Shown: piece by piece, positions 42,650 to 51,956 of the stretch
Layout of the letters: each line of letters opens with the position of its first letter
How positions within the stretch are numbered: the stretch's first letter is position 1
NCBI RefSeq assembly: GCF_001629705.1
Contig: NZ_CP015378.1
Span: 3,596,001 to 3,660,000 of the forward strand
Length of the DNA: 64,000 nt
DNA from: Fictibacillus phosphorivorans
GTDB taxonomy: Bacteria > Bacillota > Bacilli > Bacillales > Fictibacillaceae
Reading direction: 5' to 3'
Made by a program: the position numbers and the translations under genes
Notes under the pieces: model-generated
Database searches by the model: none
Seen by the model: only the letters and a program-made list of their open reading frames with translations
Told to the model about the DNA's origin: nothing

Positions 42650-44335
42650 TTAAATAATCTCTTTTTGGTGATTTCCCGCAGCCTTATAGTCATTACGCAG
42701 TTCTTTTAAAATAACATCCATCAGGTAGAATGCGGAAACCTCACAAATAGAGTTATCGTCACCCACGATATCGTCTGTCGCTGGAATGAGTAATCGCGTA
42801 TTAGAGACCTCTGCTAACGGAGAATCCTGCTGGCTCGTCACGCCGATCGTTTCACACCCTAACTTCTTCGCTTGCCTCAGCATACTAACCACTTCAGAAT
42901 CATAACCAGAAGCACTGAGTCCGATAACTAGTGTATTTGAATCTAGTGTATATGTTGATAATTCCATCTCATATGCAGACAAAAAAGTGTCTGCTTTCTT
43001 ACCAAGTCTCATCAATTTATACTTCATTTGATCCGCGATAAAAGATAGCTTGTTTCCGCCATACAAATAAATCTGTTCAGCGTTTTCAACTTGATCCTTT
43101 ACTTTCTCTACATCCTTCAACTCATAAAGCGTATCAAATTTTTTGAGCATACTTACATACGTCTCTTTAACACCCGTTAAGTGAAGACTTTCGGACGGCT
43201 CAAAAAGTCTTGTGCTGACAGATGCTTCTTTTGCCATCAATCGAAGCTTATTGTAGGAACCAAACTCAAGCTTTTGGCAGAAACGAGTAATCGTTGCTTC
43301 TGAAACATCGATCTGTCGCGAGAGTTCTGAAATGGTTCTGTTCGGGAATGACTCTAGATTCGTGATAATGTATTTTGCGATCATCTGCTCGCGTTTCGTC
43401 AGCTTGTGTCTGTTCGATTCGATCATTGTCGTGATGCTCTTAAGCGGCTGCAGGGATTCTTGAAGCAAGAAATGACGTAGAGCTCCAACCATACCAGCAT
43501 TGTTTAAGTTACGGGCGATCTCGATCTTTGTTTTCGCTAAGATAGCTGGAATCACATCGATCTCGAGCTGTTTCATGATTAAAGGCAGAAGATAATCCTT
43601 TTGGGCCGTAATGCCTCCGCCGATAATAATCGTTTCCGGATTCATCATGTACGCGATCGTTGCGATTCCTTTTGATAGATAGTACACAAGGCGTTCAATT
43701 TCCTCGATGCATATTTCATCACCGCTTTGAGCCATCTCAAAAATCTGTTTGCCATCAAGCTCAATCTCAGCTACATCTTTTCGTTTCGCAACATTTTTAA
43801 TTAAAACGCGTGTCGAAGCTAGTTCTTCAAACTGACCACCTTCGATCGGGATATAGCCGATTTCCCCGCCGCTAAAGCTGTGACCCGTGTGAAGTTTATT
43901 ATCTAAAATGTAACTTCCGCCGATTCCTGTACCAATCGTCAGACAGAACAAGCTCTTCGAATCTTTCCCAGTTCCGATCCAAGACTCCGCAAGTCCGGCG
44001 CAGTTTACATCGTTTTCTACTTCTACAGGCAAGTTAAAGTGTTCCTCAAGTTCCTGCTTTAACTTCGTTCCTGTGTAGTTTGGAATTAAAGATGAAGCAA
44101 ACAGTATGACGCCTTCTTTGGAATCTACTTGGCCAGCCGTGCTGACACAGATCCCACTAATCTCATGCTGCTTCATCAGCTGCTCTCCACACTGTTTTAC
44201 TTTTTGGACGATTACGGGTCCGCCAAGCTGCGCCTCTGTTGGAACTTCGTATTTTTCAATAAACGTACCATCTTCTGAAATGACACCGTATTTAATTAAT
44301 GTCCCGCCTATGTCAAATGCTACAAACTTTCTCAT
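42650..44335 (-). CDS. fusion of ROK sugar kinase and RpiR/MurR-type regulator
   Basis: A 561-residue two-part protein. Residues 1-295 form a ROK kinase with the ATP-binding motif FDIGGT, catalytic D109 (ENDVNCAG), GTGIGGSY and GEIGYIPIEG. The Cys zinc motif of many ROK proteins is missing. Residues 305-380 are an RpiR-type HTH (ISELSRQIDVSEATITRFCQKLEF). Residues about 415-545 are a SIS sugar-phosphate binding domain (IYLYGGNKLSFIADQM, VIGLSASGYDSEVVSMLRQAK). The protein could phosphorylate an imported sugar and also sense a sugar phosphate to control the operon it ends. The ATG at 44335 is used because AAGGTGAT precedes it; ATGs at 44338 and 44350 are alternatives. Confidence 0.85.
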   Translation of the reverse strand: MRKFVAFDIGGTLIKYGVISEDGTFIEKYEVPTEAQLGGPVIVQKVKQCGEQLMKQHEISGICVSTAGQVDSKEGVILFASSLIPNYTGTKLKQELEEHFNLPVEVENDVNCAGLAESWIGTGKDSKSLFCLTIGTGIGGSYILDNKLHTGHSFSGGEIGYIPIEGGQFEELASTRVLIKNVAKRKDVAEIELDGKQIFEMAQSGDEICIEEIERLVYYLSKGIATIAYMMNPETIIIGGGITAQKDYLLPLIMKQLEIDVIPAILAKTKIEIARNLNNAGMVGALRHFLLQESLQPLKSITTMIESNRHKLTKREQMIAKYIITNLESFPNRTISELSRQIDVSEATITRFCQKLEFGSYNKLRLMAKEASVSTRLFEPSESLHLTGVKETYVSMLKKFDTLYELKDVEKVKDQVENAEQIYLYGGNKLSFIADQMKYKLMRLGKKADTFLSAYEMELSTYTLDSNTLVIGLSASGYDSEVVSMLRQAKKLGCETIGVTSQQDSPLAEVSNTRLLIPATDDIVGDDNSICEVSAFYLMDVILKELRNDYKAAGNHQKEII

Positions 44336-44379
44336 CATGATCACCTTCATTTTCTAAGGACGGAATTTTGATCCCTTCA

Positions 44380-46929
44380 TTACCGGCCTTTCCTTTTTAC
44401 ACGAATGGTTTTGATTTGTTTAGGGCCAAACGAAATAGTTGTTTGTTTGGCTGCAGAAATGCTCGAAAGGATGTTCCCCGTAAAATCAACTTCGTACAGC
44501 TCTTCAGGATCAAAACCAAGAATTAAATCTGTGTTCACATCCTCAAGCGATGGATTGAACAGACGAATATCAAACGTATTTTCTTCCTTTAACATGAATG
44601 AGGAAAAAGCAACCTCTGCTGATGAAAGTTTAAATAGCTTTTGATCCTCTTTTTTCACATGTGATTGCTGAGTCAACACGTTCTGACGCAGAAACTTCCC
44701 GTTGTTTAAACTCATGTTGTTTCTGCCAAGAACCAATCCGTACTCAAATTCGTACTCACCGATACATTGTGCACCTGGTGTTTCAAAGCCAGGTCCAGCC
44801 CCATTTCCGCGCGTACGCAGATCACGTCTCGACAACCAGCCCACACTACGGATCACGCTTAAGAAAATATGGTCATTTCCTTCAAACGCATCAATCTCAT
44901 ATTCTTGTAAACCGCGATGAAGAAGCTGATGTTCATTTGCGATCACTGTGGATTGAGTCGGGTATTGATTCATAACGGCTTCTTTATTTTTCGGCATATC
45001 GTATTTCTTATCTCGAAGCGTTTCCCTTTTTAGCAAGTCAAACGCTGTATCTGCATAGCTAATATCGGCTTTTGAGGTTGAAAATCCAACCTTCAGCTTT
45101 TGGTCTTTCGCTGTATTGTTTACCTTCGTTTTAAAATAGATGAACCTTTTCCCTTTATGAAGGGTAATCGTTGTTTTCATCTTATTTGTAGTTTTCGCCT
45201 CACTAGGACCTGATCGGTCTTCGTTCAGTGAAGCCGGCAATCTCATCTCATAATTTACTGTGACGGATTGAAAAGTCTCGCCCTTTAGAATATCCGATAC
45301 TCCAGTAATAATCGCTTTACTCGTTTTATCTTTCAGTGGCGGTGAATAGTTGTACGTGTCTCCAGTATCGAGAGAAGAAGTGAAATGATGCTGATTATCA
45401 TGTGTCACGCCTGTTTCTAAATCAGTGATTGATAAGCTGTCCTCATTCCATTCAATTTTGTAAAAATCATTTTGAATGAACGGTAACTCACGACTTTCTA
45501 CAACTTCGGATTCATTTTTCACAGTATCGATTCGTAGCGCCTTTATTTCAGCTCCTTCAAACGGCAGCGAAAAACGAATATCATAAATCACATAATCCCC
45601 ATAATGCGGCTCAGCTAGGATATGATGAATAAATTCTTCCCGACGTTCTCTTTTCAACACGTCAAACGAAATTTCCTCTTCGTTATGAAACAGTTTGATC
45701 GAACCTTTGTCTAATGGAGCTGGTATACGGATCGTTGCTGTAACAGGATAACGTGAAGCAATCGGTGTGTTGTTGACTACATATAAGTAGTCATTATCTA
45801 TTGAATCGTCAAGATACTCAAACGGAAATTCATCGTGAAGAGTATCTTTTGAAAAGCGACTGATCGCGCTTAAGACTTTTTGCGTTCGTGTCTCCATCTC
45901 GTCATGAACCGCATCCACACTGCAACCGCAGATACTATCATGAGGCTGGTTCTGTAAAATCAGCTTCCACACATATTCCATGAACTTTGCAGAATCAGAA
46001 CGACCATTTGTCCAAACGTTTAATGCTTCCATGATTCCAACTGCTTGGTCTTCGCACATTTGGTTCTGATTTTTTAAGTAAGATCTCGTGGAATACACAC
46101 CTGGGAGAATGAAAATCTTTGATGGATCACGCTGTTCCCCCGAAATCGATGCATCTGGTTCTATCCCAGCAAATAAGTTTACGTACTCTGACATCAACGT
46201 TTGTTTAAAATCGATATCGGGCATCTTCTCACTCAACTGCTTCACTCTTTCATTTACATCTGAGCTTGTAAATGTATGGTCCGCTCCGTTCATGATCATA
46301 GCATTGCCGGAAGTTAAGTATGGAGCATTTCCTTCTAAATAGGTTTTTGTCTTCTCCACAAAATCCTTAGATTTAAGAAACGTTTGATAATACCCTTCAA
46401 ATAATGGCAGAACAATCGTAAATACCTTCGTTCCGTCTGCGCCTTCCCACGTGTTTTCAAAACGGTCTGATATGGCACCACGGAAAATGAGAGCTGAATC
46501 AATTCCGTAATTCTGTAAAATTTGTGGCATCTGACTGATGTGTCCGAACGTATCTGGCAAATATCCGATGTTGTACGGTGAACCAAGTTTCTTTGCAGTG
46601 TTTGTTCCGATTTCCAAGTTCTTGATCATGGACTCACCTGAAACGAGAAACTCATCCGCTAGCAGATACCATGGACCGACTTCAATTTTTCCTTTTTGTA
46701 TGAATGTTAGCAGGCGCGCATACTCTTCATCACTTACAATCTCTTTATAATCATCGAGAACGATCGTCTGCCCGTCTAAAAAGAAGTTATCGATCTTCCC
46801 CTCATTCAGCAATTCCTGTGTATAGCGAAGTCCGTTGCGAAGTCTGAAACGAAACTCTTCAAACGTTTCATACCATTCACGGTCCCAATGCGTATGATTC
46901 AATATGTTTACTGTCTGTATGTTCTTCAT
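44380..46929 (-). CDS. GH38 alpha-mannosidase-like glycoside hydrolase
   Basis: An 849-residue cytoplasmic enzyme with GH38 order: a catalytic barrel (about 1-290), a three-helix middle domain and C-terminal beta-sandwich domains. Metal ligands H14 and D16 lie in NHTHWDREW, and the nucleophile/ligand is D126 (GYLPDTFGHISQMPQ). A further ligand His is likely in NGADHTF. GH38 enzymes cleave alpha-mannosides, including mannosyl-glycerate and N-glycan mannose. ATG follows GAGGAG, which lies inside the stop region of the FAD oxidoreductase gene, so the two are tightly coupled. With manA and nanE/nagAB downstream this fits use of mannose-rich glycans. Confidence 0.88.
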   Translation of the reverse strand: MKNIQTVNILNHTHWDREWYETFEEFRFRLRNGLRYTQELLNEGKIDNFFLDGQTIVLDDYKEIVSDEEYARLLTFIQKGKIEVGPWYLLADEFLVSGESMIKNLEIGTNTAKKLGSPYNIGYLPDTFGHISQMPQILQNYGIDSALIFRGAISDRFENTWEGADGTKVFTIVLPLFEGYYQTFLKSKDFVEKTKTYLEGNAPYLTSGNAMIMNGADHTFTSSDVNERVKQLSEKMPDIDFKQTLMSEYVNLFAGIEPDASISGEQRDPSKIFILPGVYSTRSYLKNQNQMCEDQAVGIMEALNVWTNGRSDSAKFMEYVWKLILQNQPHDSICGCSVDAVHDEMETRTQKVLSAISRFSKDTLHDEFPFEYLDDSIDNDYLYVVNNTPIASRYPVTATIRIPAPLDKGSIKLFHNEEEISFDVLKRERREEFIHHILAEPHYGDYVIYDIRFSLPFEGAEIKALRIDTVKNESEVVESRELPFIQNDFYKIEWNEDSLSITDLETGVTHDNQHHFTSSLDTGDTYNYSPPLKDKTSKAIITGVSDILKGETFQSVTVNYEMRLPASLNEDRSGPSEAKTTNKMKTTITLHKGKRFIYFKTKVNNTAKDQKLKVGFSTSKADISYADTAFDLLKRETLRDKKYDMPKNKEAVMNQYPTQSTVIANEHQLLHRGLQEYEIDAFEGNDHIFLSVIRSVGWLSRRDLRTRGNGAGPGFETPGAQCIGEYEFEYGLVLGRNNMSLNNGKFLRQNVLTQQSHVKKEDQKLFKLSSAEVAFSSFMLKEENTFDIRLFNPSLEDVNTDLILGFDPEELYEVDFTGNILSSISAAKQTTISFGPKQIKTIRVKRKGR

Positions 46930-48285
46930 TTAAAACTCCTCCACCATTTGAAGCTGCTGTTTCAGATGTGCACCGTTCAATGTATTTAATGCCATGTTGT
47001 TTTTAATCGAATACGCGCAGGCCATTCCTGCCGCTTGCCCCATATCACGAACAGTCGGCTGAATGCGAAGAGAGGCTTGCATCAAAAATGTGCTAGAGAT
47101 GTGTCTGCCTACAACAACTAAATTTTCCACTTCAAATGTGATAAGGGAACGATAAGGAATCTCGTAATATTCTCCGCGAGAAAATTTCGCTTCATTTACC
47201 GATTCCTTTGTAACGCTGTGAACATCAATGTACCAGTCGCCTCGAGCAATTCCGTCTTGGAATCGAGCACGGTCTACATAGTCCTGTTCAGTGAGCACAT
47301 ATTGCCCTACAATGCGGTATGATTCACGAATACCAAGCTGATTTGCTTCTTTCAATAAAAATGCGTTCTGAAATCCCGGAATGTATTTTGGTAAAAAGGC
47401 TGCGAGCCTGCGAATCATTTGTCTTCCTTTTACAACAGCCTCTGAACGAAGCTTCGGATCTGTTGTTTTCGTGATGCCTGGAATGTGCGGGCAATTGAAT
47501 GACATGACTGTGGGTTTTCCTGGTTGTGTAAACGCTTGGAAGTACCGCAGATCATCTTCTTGTAAATCATCGTTTGCCAGTGCTTCCCTAAAATAAGGCT
47601 CTAGCACATGCCCTTTACCAGGAACCATCGCGATCTCAAAAAAGTCAGGATTTTCGATCTTACAAAACGTCTCGTTTTGCGAGAGGATAAACGTCCGCAA
47701 CTCAGGGATATCAATACCTCCCATTTCAAAACGGAATGAGATCTGCTGGTTTTCACCATCTTTATTTCCGCTCACAACTTCAACACCTGCTGAACGAGAA
47801 AGAACGGCATCTGCTGTTGCATCGACGAACGTTTTGCCTGAGATCGCTGCCAGTCCGTTGCATGTGTTTACAATGATATGCGTTATTTTTCCGTGTTCCT
47901 TTACGCAATCTATAAAATTCGCATCATACAGAATGCTGCCTCCGCGTTCTGTGATGAGTTGTTCGAGCACATAATTTAAAGATTCAACGTTAAACCAGCT
48001 GCATGCTGTCGTTCCATCGTTTGTTTTAACATTCTCTTTATTTAATCGTTCCGTAATCAATACGTTTATACGCTGTGTTTTCACATGAGTCGGCATCATA
48101 GGAGAAACAAGAGAATTCGTTTGAGTTCCTCCGAGTGAAATGGTTTTTTCTACAACTAAGGTGGAGATATTTTCTTCTAATGCAGAGATCGCTGTAGCAG
48201 CTCCTCCTGTACCACCGCCGACTACTACACAATCCACATCATAGATGACAGGAACTTCTCTGCCAAAAAAAGATAAGGTACTCAA
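46930..48285 (-). CDS. FAD-dependent oxidoreductase (FAD_oxidored family)
   Basis: A 451-residue flavoprotein. The Rossmann motif GGGTGGAA follows YDVDCVVV near the N-terminus; VEKTISLGGTQTNSLVSP continues the FAD-binding region, and VSNK-like TFVDATADAVLSRSAGV marks the second strand of the cofactor fold. The PF12831 family often appears next to sugar ABC transporters and glycosidases in Bacillales and related phyla, but its substrates are unknown. The start is TTG, with AGAGGTG 7 bases upstream. In this operon it may oxidise a sugar hydroxyl or an inositol-like moiety before hydrolysis by GH38; that is speculation. Confidence 0.8.
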   Translation of the reverse strand: MSTLSFFGREVPVIYDVDCVVVGGGTGGAATAISALEENISTLVVEKTISLGGTQTNSLVSPMMPTHVKTQRINVLITERLNKENVKTNDGTTACSWFNVESLNYVLEQLITERGGSILYDANFIDCVKEHGKITHIIVNTCNGLAAISGKTFVDATADAVLSRSAGVEVVSGNKDGENQQISFRFEMGGIDIPELRTFILSQNETFCKIENPDFFEIAMVPGKGHVLEPYFREALANDDLQEDDLRYFQAFTQPGKPTVMSFNCPHIPGITKTTDPKLRSEAVVKGRQMIRRLAAFLPKYIPGFQNAFLLKEANQLGIRESYRIVGQYVLTEQDYVDRARFQDGIARGDWYIDVHSVTKESVNEAKFSRGEYYEIPYRSLITFEVENLVVVGRHISSTFLMQASLRIQPTVRDMGQAAGMACAYSIKNNMALNTLNGAHLKQQLQMVEEF

Positions 48286-48313
48286 ATGAATTCACCTCTT
48301 AATAAGATTATGT

Positions 48314-49135
48314 TTATCCTTTTACCGCCCCGTCTGTTGCACCTGAAATAAAGTACTTTTGCAGCCAAATAAAGATTAATAAAGTAGGAATCGTCGTTAA
48401 GATGGATGCGGCAGAGATTAATTTCAAGTTAGAACCATCAAAGTTCTGTGAAAGCTGTGCGAGCCCGATGGATAACGTGTACATGCTGCTTTCTGTTGAG
48501 TTAAGCAGCGGCCATAAGTAATCGCCCCATGTGCCCATGAATGTGAAGATCGCCAGAGTTACAAGTGTTGGCTTCACAAGTGGCAATACGACGAGATACC
48601 AGACTTTAAAGCGGTTGGCACCGTCTAAGTAAGCCGATTCTTCAAGTTCTTTTGGGATACGCAGATAAGCTTGGCGCATTAAAAAGATTCCGAACGCTGT
48701 TGAAACCTGCATCACAACAAGACCGATATGTGTGTTTCTTAGTCCAAGTTCTCCTGCCAGCTGAAATAGTGGTGCCATGTATAGCTGAAACGGAACCATC
48801 ATGGTCGAGATGATGAGTGCCAGCACAACACTGCGTCCTTTAAACTCCATACGTGCGAGCGGATATGCCGCTAAACTGCAGAACAATAAGTTTAAAGGAA
48901 TCGCGATTGCTGTAATAATCGCTGTGTTCATAAAATAAAGTCCAAAGTTCGCTTTTTCAAATGCCGTTACAAAGTTTGCGAGTGTTGGGTCTTTTGGAAG
49001 TAGACTTGTGTAGATGCCTTCGCTTCCTGATTTCATTGCCATAAATAAAGTGACTAGAAACGGTCCGACCGTTAGGACAGTGATGAGAAGCATAACAGCA
49101 TAAAGCCATACTTTACTATTTTGTTTTGATTTCAT
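48314..49135 (-). CDS. CUT1 carbohydrate ABC transporter permease (MalG-like)
   Basis: A 273-residue permease with six membrane segments. The EAA loop is LEESAYLDGANRFKVWYLVVLPLVKP. It pairs with the MalF-type gene 18 bases upstream and ends 28 bases before the FAD oxidoreductase gene starts. Third permease pair in the window, dedicated to the mannoside-type locus. The ATG follows a GGGGGGAAACTC leader. Confidence 0.88.
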   Translation of the reverse strand: MKSKQNSKVWLYAVMLLITVLTVGPFLVTLFMAMKSGSEGIYTSLLPKDPTLANFVTAFEKANFGLYFMNTAIITAIAIPLNLLFCSLAAYPLARMEFKGRSVVLALIISTMMVPFQLYMAPLFQLAGELGLRNTHIGLVVMQVSTAFGIFLMRQAYLRIPKELEESAYLDGANRFKVWYLVVLPLVKPTLVTLAIFTFMGTWGDYLWPLLNSTESSMYTLSIGLAQLSQNFDGSNLKLISAASILTTIPTLLIFIWLQKYFISGATDGAVKG

Positions 49136-49153
49136 GAGTTTCCCCCCAATCTA

Positions 49154-50098
49154 TTAAACACGCAGATCGTCTTCGCGTTTGCTTGTTAACTTCATCTGTA
49201 AAAGTGATGCAGCTATGGCAAGTACGAGTAACACGATACCTGCAGCAGACGCGATACTTACGTCAAGACTCATAAATTTGTTATAGATGTACATAACGAG
49301 CGTAGTGGTCGCACCTGATGGACCACCGCCCGTTGTTAAGGCTATCTCTTCAAATACTTTCATTCCAGCAATAATCGTCATAACCGATACGAGTGTAATA
49401 GATGGCGTTAACATGGGAATTGTAATCTTCGTAAACTGCTTCCAAACAGAAGCTCCATCAATACTTGCAGACTCATAAACATCCTTTGGAATCGATTGCA
49501 GACCTGCCAAATAAATGATCATATAATAGCCGAGTCCTTTCCATACAGTTATGGCTGCTACGGCTGTTAGTGCTGTTGATGACTGAACCAGTAGATTAGT
49601 AGGACCATCGAATACGCCGAGTTTTACTAAAAACTCAGAGATAATTCCACTTTGTGAGTAAAGCATTTTCCACATAAGCGCGGCTACTACCATGGGTGTG
49701 ATAACTGGGAGATAGTAAAGAACGCGGAACGTGCCAGCTCCTCTTATTCTTTGGTTTACAAGGACTGCTAAAATCATTGGTAAAAAGACGTTTAATGGCA
49801 GGACGATCACGAGGAACGTCAGCGTGTTCATTAACGCAACCCAGAAATACTTATCTGCAAACATCTCTTTAAAGTTAGCTAGACCAACATATTCTCCAGT
49901 ACCCGCAATGATTTTATAATCCAGAAAACTCCACTTGAACGCTTCTAGAATCGGATACACTAAAAACGTAGCTAGAATCACGATAGCTGGCAGTAAAAAC
50001 AGCCATGGTGTAAGGAACTTCATGCTTAATTTTTTCTTCTTTTTTGTTGCTTTGATTTTTGTTTTTACATTTGGCAGTACAACAGGTTCTCTGTTCAT
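49154..50098 (-). CDS. CUT1 sugar ABC transporter permease (MalF-like)
   Basis: A 314-residue permease whose N-terminal 25 residues are Lys-rich and cytoplasmic, followed by six membrane segments. The EAA loop is VYESASIDGASVWKQFTKITIPML. It follows the solute-binding protein gene after a 71-base gap that contains a strong hairpin. This arrangement usually gives more solute-binding protein than permease. Confidence 0.88.
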   Translation of the reverse strand: MNREPVVLPNVKTKIKATKKKKKLSMKFLTPWLFLLPAIVILATFLVYPILEAFKWSFLDYKIIAGTGEYVGLANFKEMFADKYFWVALMNTLTFLVIVLPLNVFLPMILAVLVNQRIRGAGTFRVLYYLPVITPMVVAALMWKMLYSQSGIISEFLVKLGVFDGPTNLLVQSSTALTAVAAITVWKGLGYYMIIYLAGLQSIPKDVYESASIDGASVWKQFTKITIPMLTPSITLVSVMTIIAGMKVFEEIALTTGGGPSGATTTLVMYIYNKFMSLDVSIASAAGIVLLVLAIAASLLQMKLTSKREDDLRV

Positions 50099-50111
50099 GA
50101 TAGAACCCCCC

Positions 50112-50157
50112 TTTTAAAAAGTAGAGACTAGGCTTTTTGTAAAAAAAGCTAGTCTCT
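50112..50157 (-). promoter_or_regulatory. intercistronic hairpin between solute-binding protein and permease genes
   Basis: AGAGACTAG pairs with CTAGTCTCT and can extend through AGCTTTTT/AAAAAGCC. Only a short T5 follows on the minus strand. Likely a partial terminator or RNA-stability element. Confidence 0.65.
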
Positions 50158-50169
50158 TCATCTACTACA

Positions 50170-51498
50170 TTAGAATGTTACTTTTTCACCAGATTTTTCA
50201 AACGCTTTGTTCCACTCAGAAGCTAGTTCTTTTAACGCTTCTTTCGGAGATAGTTTGCCTTGTAAGTTTTGGATGAAGATGTTCTTTGTTGCTGTACGCA
50301 GGTCAGCACTGTTTTCCGTTGGAGGAATGAGTACTTCTGCACGGCTTAAAGACTTAGAAGCTTCTAACATACCGAATGCTTTTGGAGAATCTCCTGGATT
50401 CTTGAAGTAGTCATCTTCTAGAGATTTCTTTGTAGCTGGAAGAACCGTTCCTGCCGTTTTAGCAAATTCTAATTGGTTTTCAGCATTCGATACAAACTCA
50501 GCAAGTGCTACTGCAGCATCTTCGTTCTTTGTTTTTGCTGGAACCGCAAAGTTCATAACCGCTACGTTCACTGGTGCATCATCTGCGTTCAATGGCTGTC
50601 CTGCTTTTGACGCTTTGTACACGTCAGGTGCTCCTGATTCAATCGGTCCTAGGAATGTTACGCCGCCTTCAAGCATAGAAACGTTTCCTGCCATGTAAAG
50701 CTCTTGACCTGTTTTAATTGAACCTTCCGCTGCTTCTTGCGGAATGATTCCTTCTTTATACATCTTCTGAGTTGCCTCAAAGAATTCTAATAGATCTTTG
50801 TTATCTGCAAACTTTGCTTTCCCATCTTCAACGATAGGAGTTCCGTTCGCGATTGAAACCATTTTTTCCATGATCGTGTTTCCGTCATTGATAACCGGGA
50901 AGTATGATGGTTTACCCGTTGCGTCTTTTACTTTTTTCGCAGCTTCATAAAGCCCCTTCGTATCGGTAGGAAGCTCTGAAACGCCTGCTTTTGAGAAAGC
51001 GTCGTTGTTATACCAAGAAACAGTTGTTGTTAAGTACCATGGCAAAGCATATAGCTTATCGTCATACATACCAGACTCGTAAGGTCCTTCTACAAAAGAG
51101 TCCTTCGTCTCGTCGCTCACCGCATCTGTTAGATCTAATAGCCCACCTTGTGCTGCAATGTTAGACATATAATGAGGATTCAAGTTTACAACATCAGGAA
51201 CATCGTCACCTGTAAGCGATGTTAACACTTTTTGCTCCATCTCATTTTGAGGAACGTCTTCGATCACAACATCAAGTTTCGGATGAAGCTTTTCGAAGTC
51301 TTTTTCGATATTTTTGAAGTAGGTATCAAATGGCTCACCTGCTAATGACGCTGTCCAAAGTGTAACTTCTCCGGAAAGCTCTCCATCTTTAGCTGATCCT
51401 TTTGCCTTATCATCCTCTCCGTTGCTACACGCAATCAAACTTAGTGACAATGCTGCTGCTAGTGAACCAGAAACCAATGTTTTTGTACGTTTCTTCAC
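50170..51498 (-). CDS. family 1 extracellular solute-binding lipoprotein
   Basis: A 442-residue sugar-binding lipoprotein with the lipobox SLIACSNGED (Cys 24). The mature domain begins SGEVTLWTASLAGEPFDTYFKNIEKDFEKLHPKLDVVIED, typical of CUT1 family 1 binders; NVSMLEGGVTFLG and DAAVALAEFVSNAENQ are further family stretches. It is the first gene of the mannoside-type operon: SBP, permease, permease, FAD oxidoreductase, GH38, ROK-RpiR. The start is GTG behind GAGGGGG. Promoter and cre site are upstream. The ligand is probably an alpha-mannosyl oligosaccharide, inferred from GH38. Confidence 0.88.
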   Translation of the reverse strand: MKKRTKTLVSGSLAAALSLSLIACSNGEDDKAKGSAKDGELSGEVTLWTASLAGEPFDTYFKNIEKDFEKLHPKLDVVIEDVPQNEMEQKVLTSLTGDDVPDVVNLNPHYMSNIAAQGGLLDLTDAVSDETKDSFVEGPYESGMYDDKLYALPWYLTTTVSWYNNDAFSKAGVSELPTDTKGLYEAAKKVKDATGKPSYFPVINDGNTIMEKMVSIANGTPIVEDGKAKFADNKDLLEFFEATQKMYKEGIIPQEAAEGSIKTGQELYMAGNVSMLEGGVTFLGPIESGAPDVYKASKAGQPLNADDAPVNVAVMNFAVPAKTKNEDAAVALAEFVSNAENQLEFAKTAGTVLPATKKSLEDDYFKNPGDSPKAFGMLEASKSLSRAEVLIPPTENSADLRTATKNIFIQNLQGKLSPKEALKELASEWNKAFEKSGEKVTF

Positions 51499-51523
51499 TT
51501 TTCATTTCCCCCTCAGAAACATT

Positions 51524-51578
51524 TTGGTAAGCGTTTTCTTAATAACTCAATTATAAAAGCAAGATTAAGAGATTTCAA
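51524..51578 (-). promoter_or_regulatory. SigA promoter and cre site of the mannoside-type operon
   Basis: On the minus strand TTGAAA (51578-51573), a 17-base spacer and TATAAT (51555-51550) form a near-consensus promoter. AGAAAACGCTTACC (about 51538-51525) matches the cre consensus at 12 of 14 positions just downstream, where CcpA would block the polymerase. Confidence 0.75.
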
Positions 51579-51674
51579 TCTATTTTAAAAATTATTTTCA
51601 TTTTATATATAATTTTGAAAATAAATTTCTTTTTATTAGGTATACGTTTTTGGTAAGGTGTGGGTAAACGTTTT

Positions 51675-51828
51675 ACGGTACGTGTTTTTATAGTTGTTAC
51701 ACGTTCGCTCAGATTTTAGGCGGTTTCACTCCATCTAGCTTGGTTTTCGCTCAGTAACCCTTATGTTTCACTCAAACAAGCTTGAGTTTCACCCAGTAGA
51801 ATCAGTTTTTCACTCCAAACAGATATTT
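51675..51828 (+). repeat. phased hairpin-array element, copy 5 (CGCTCA type)
   Basis: Core at 51675-51702. Six units at 51703-51828 open with GTTCGCTCA, TTTCACTCC, TTTCGCTCA, TTTCACTCA, TTTCACCCA and TTTCACTCC, so CGCTCA has drifted to CACTC in four. It lies upstream of the mannoside operon promoter, in the 458-bp gap before the GH10-like gene. The stretch 51829-51956 holds no clear hairpin. Confidence 0.85.
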
Positions 51829-51956
51829 TCAGGTTCTTAAAACGATAAATTAATCACTTAAAATGAAAAGCTGACAACAATCGGTCACTAGATATACCGT
51901 TTGAGCCAGCGTTTCAAAATTCATTCTTTACAGCTTACAATTCCGTCCATTTTGTT

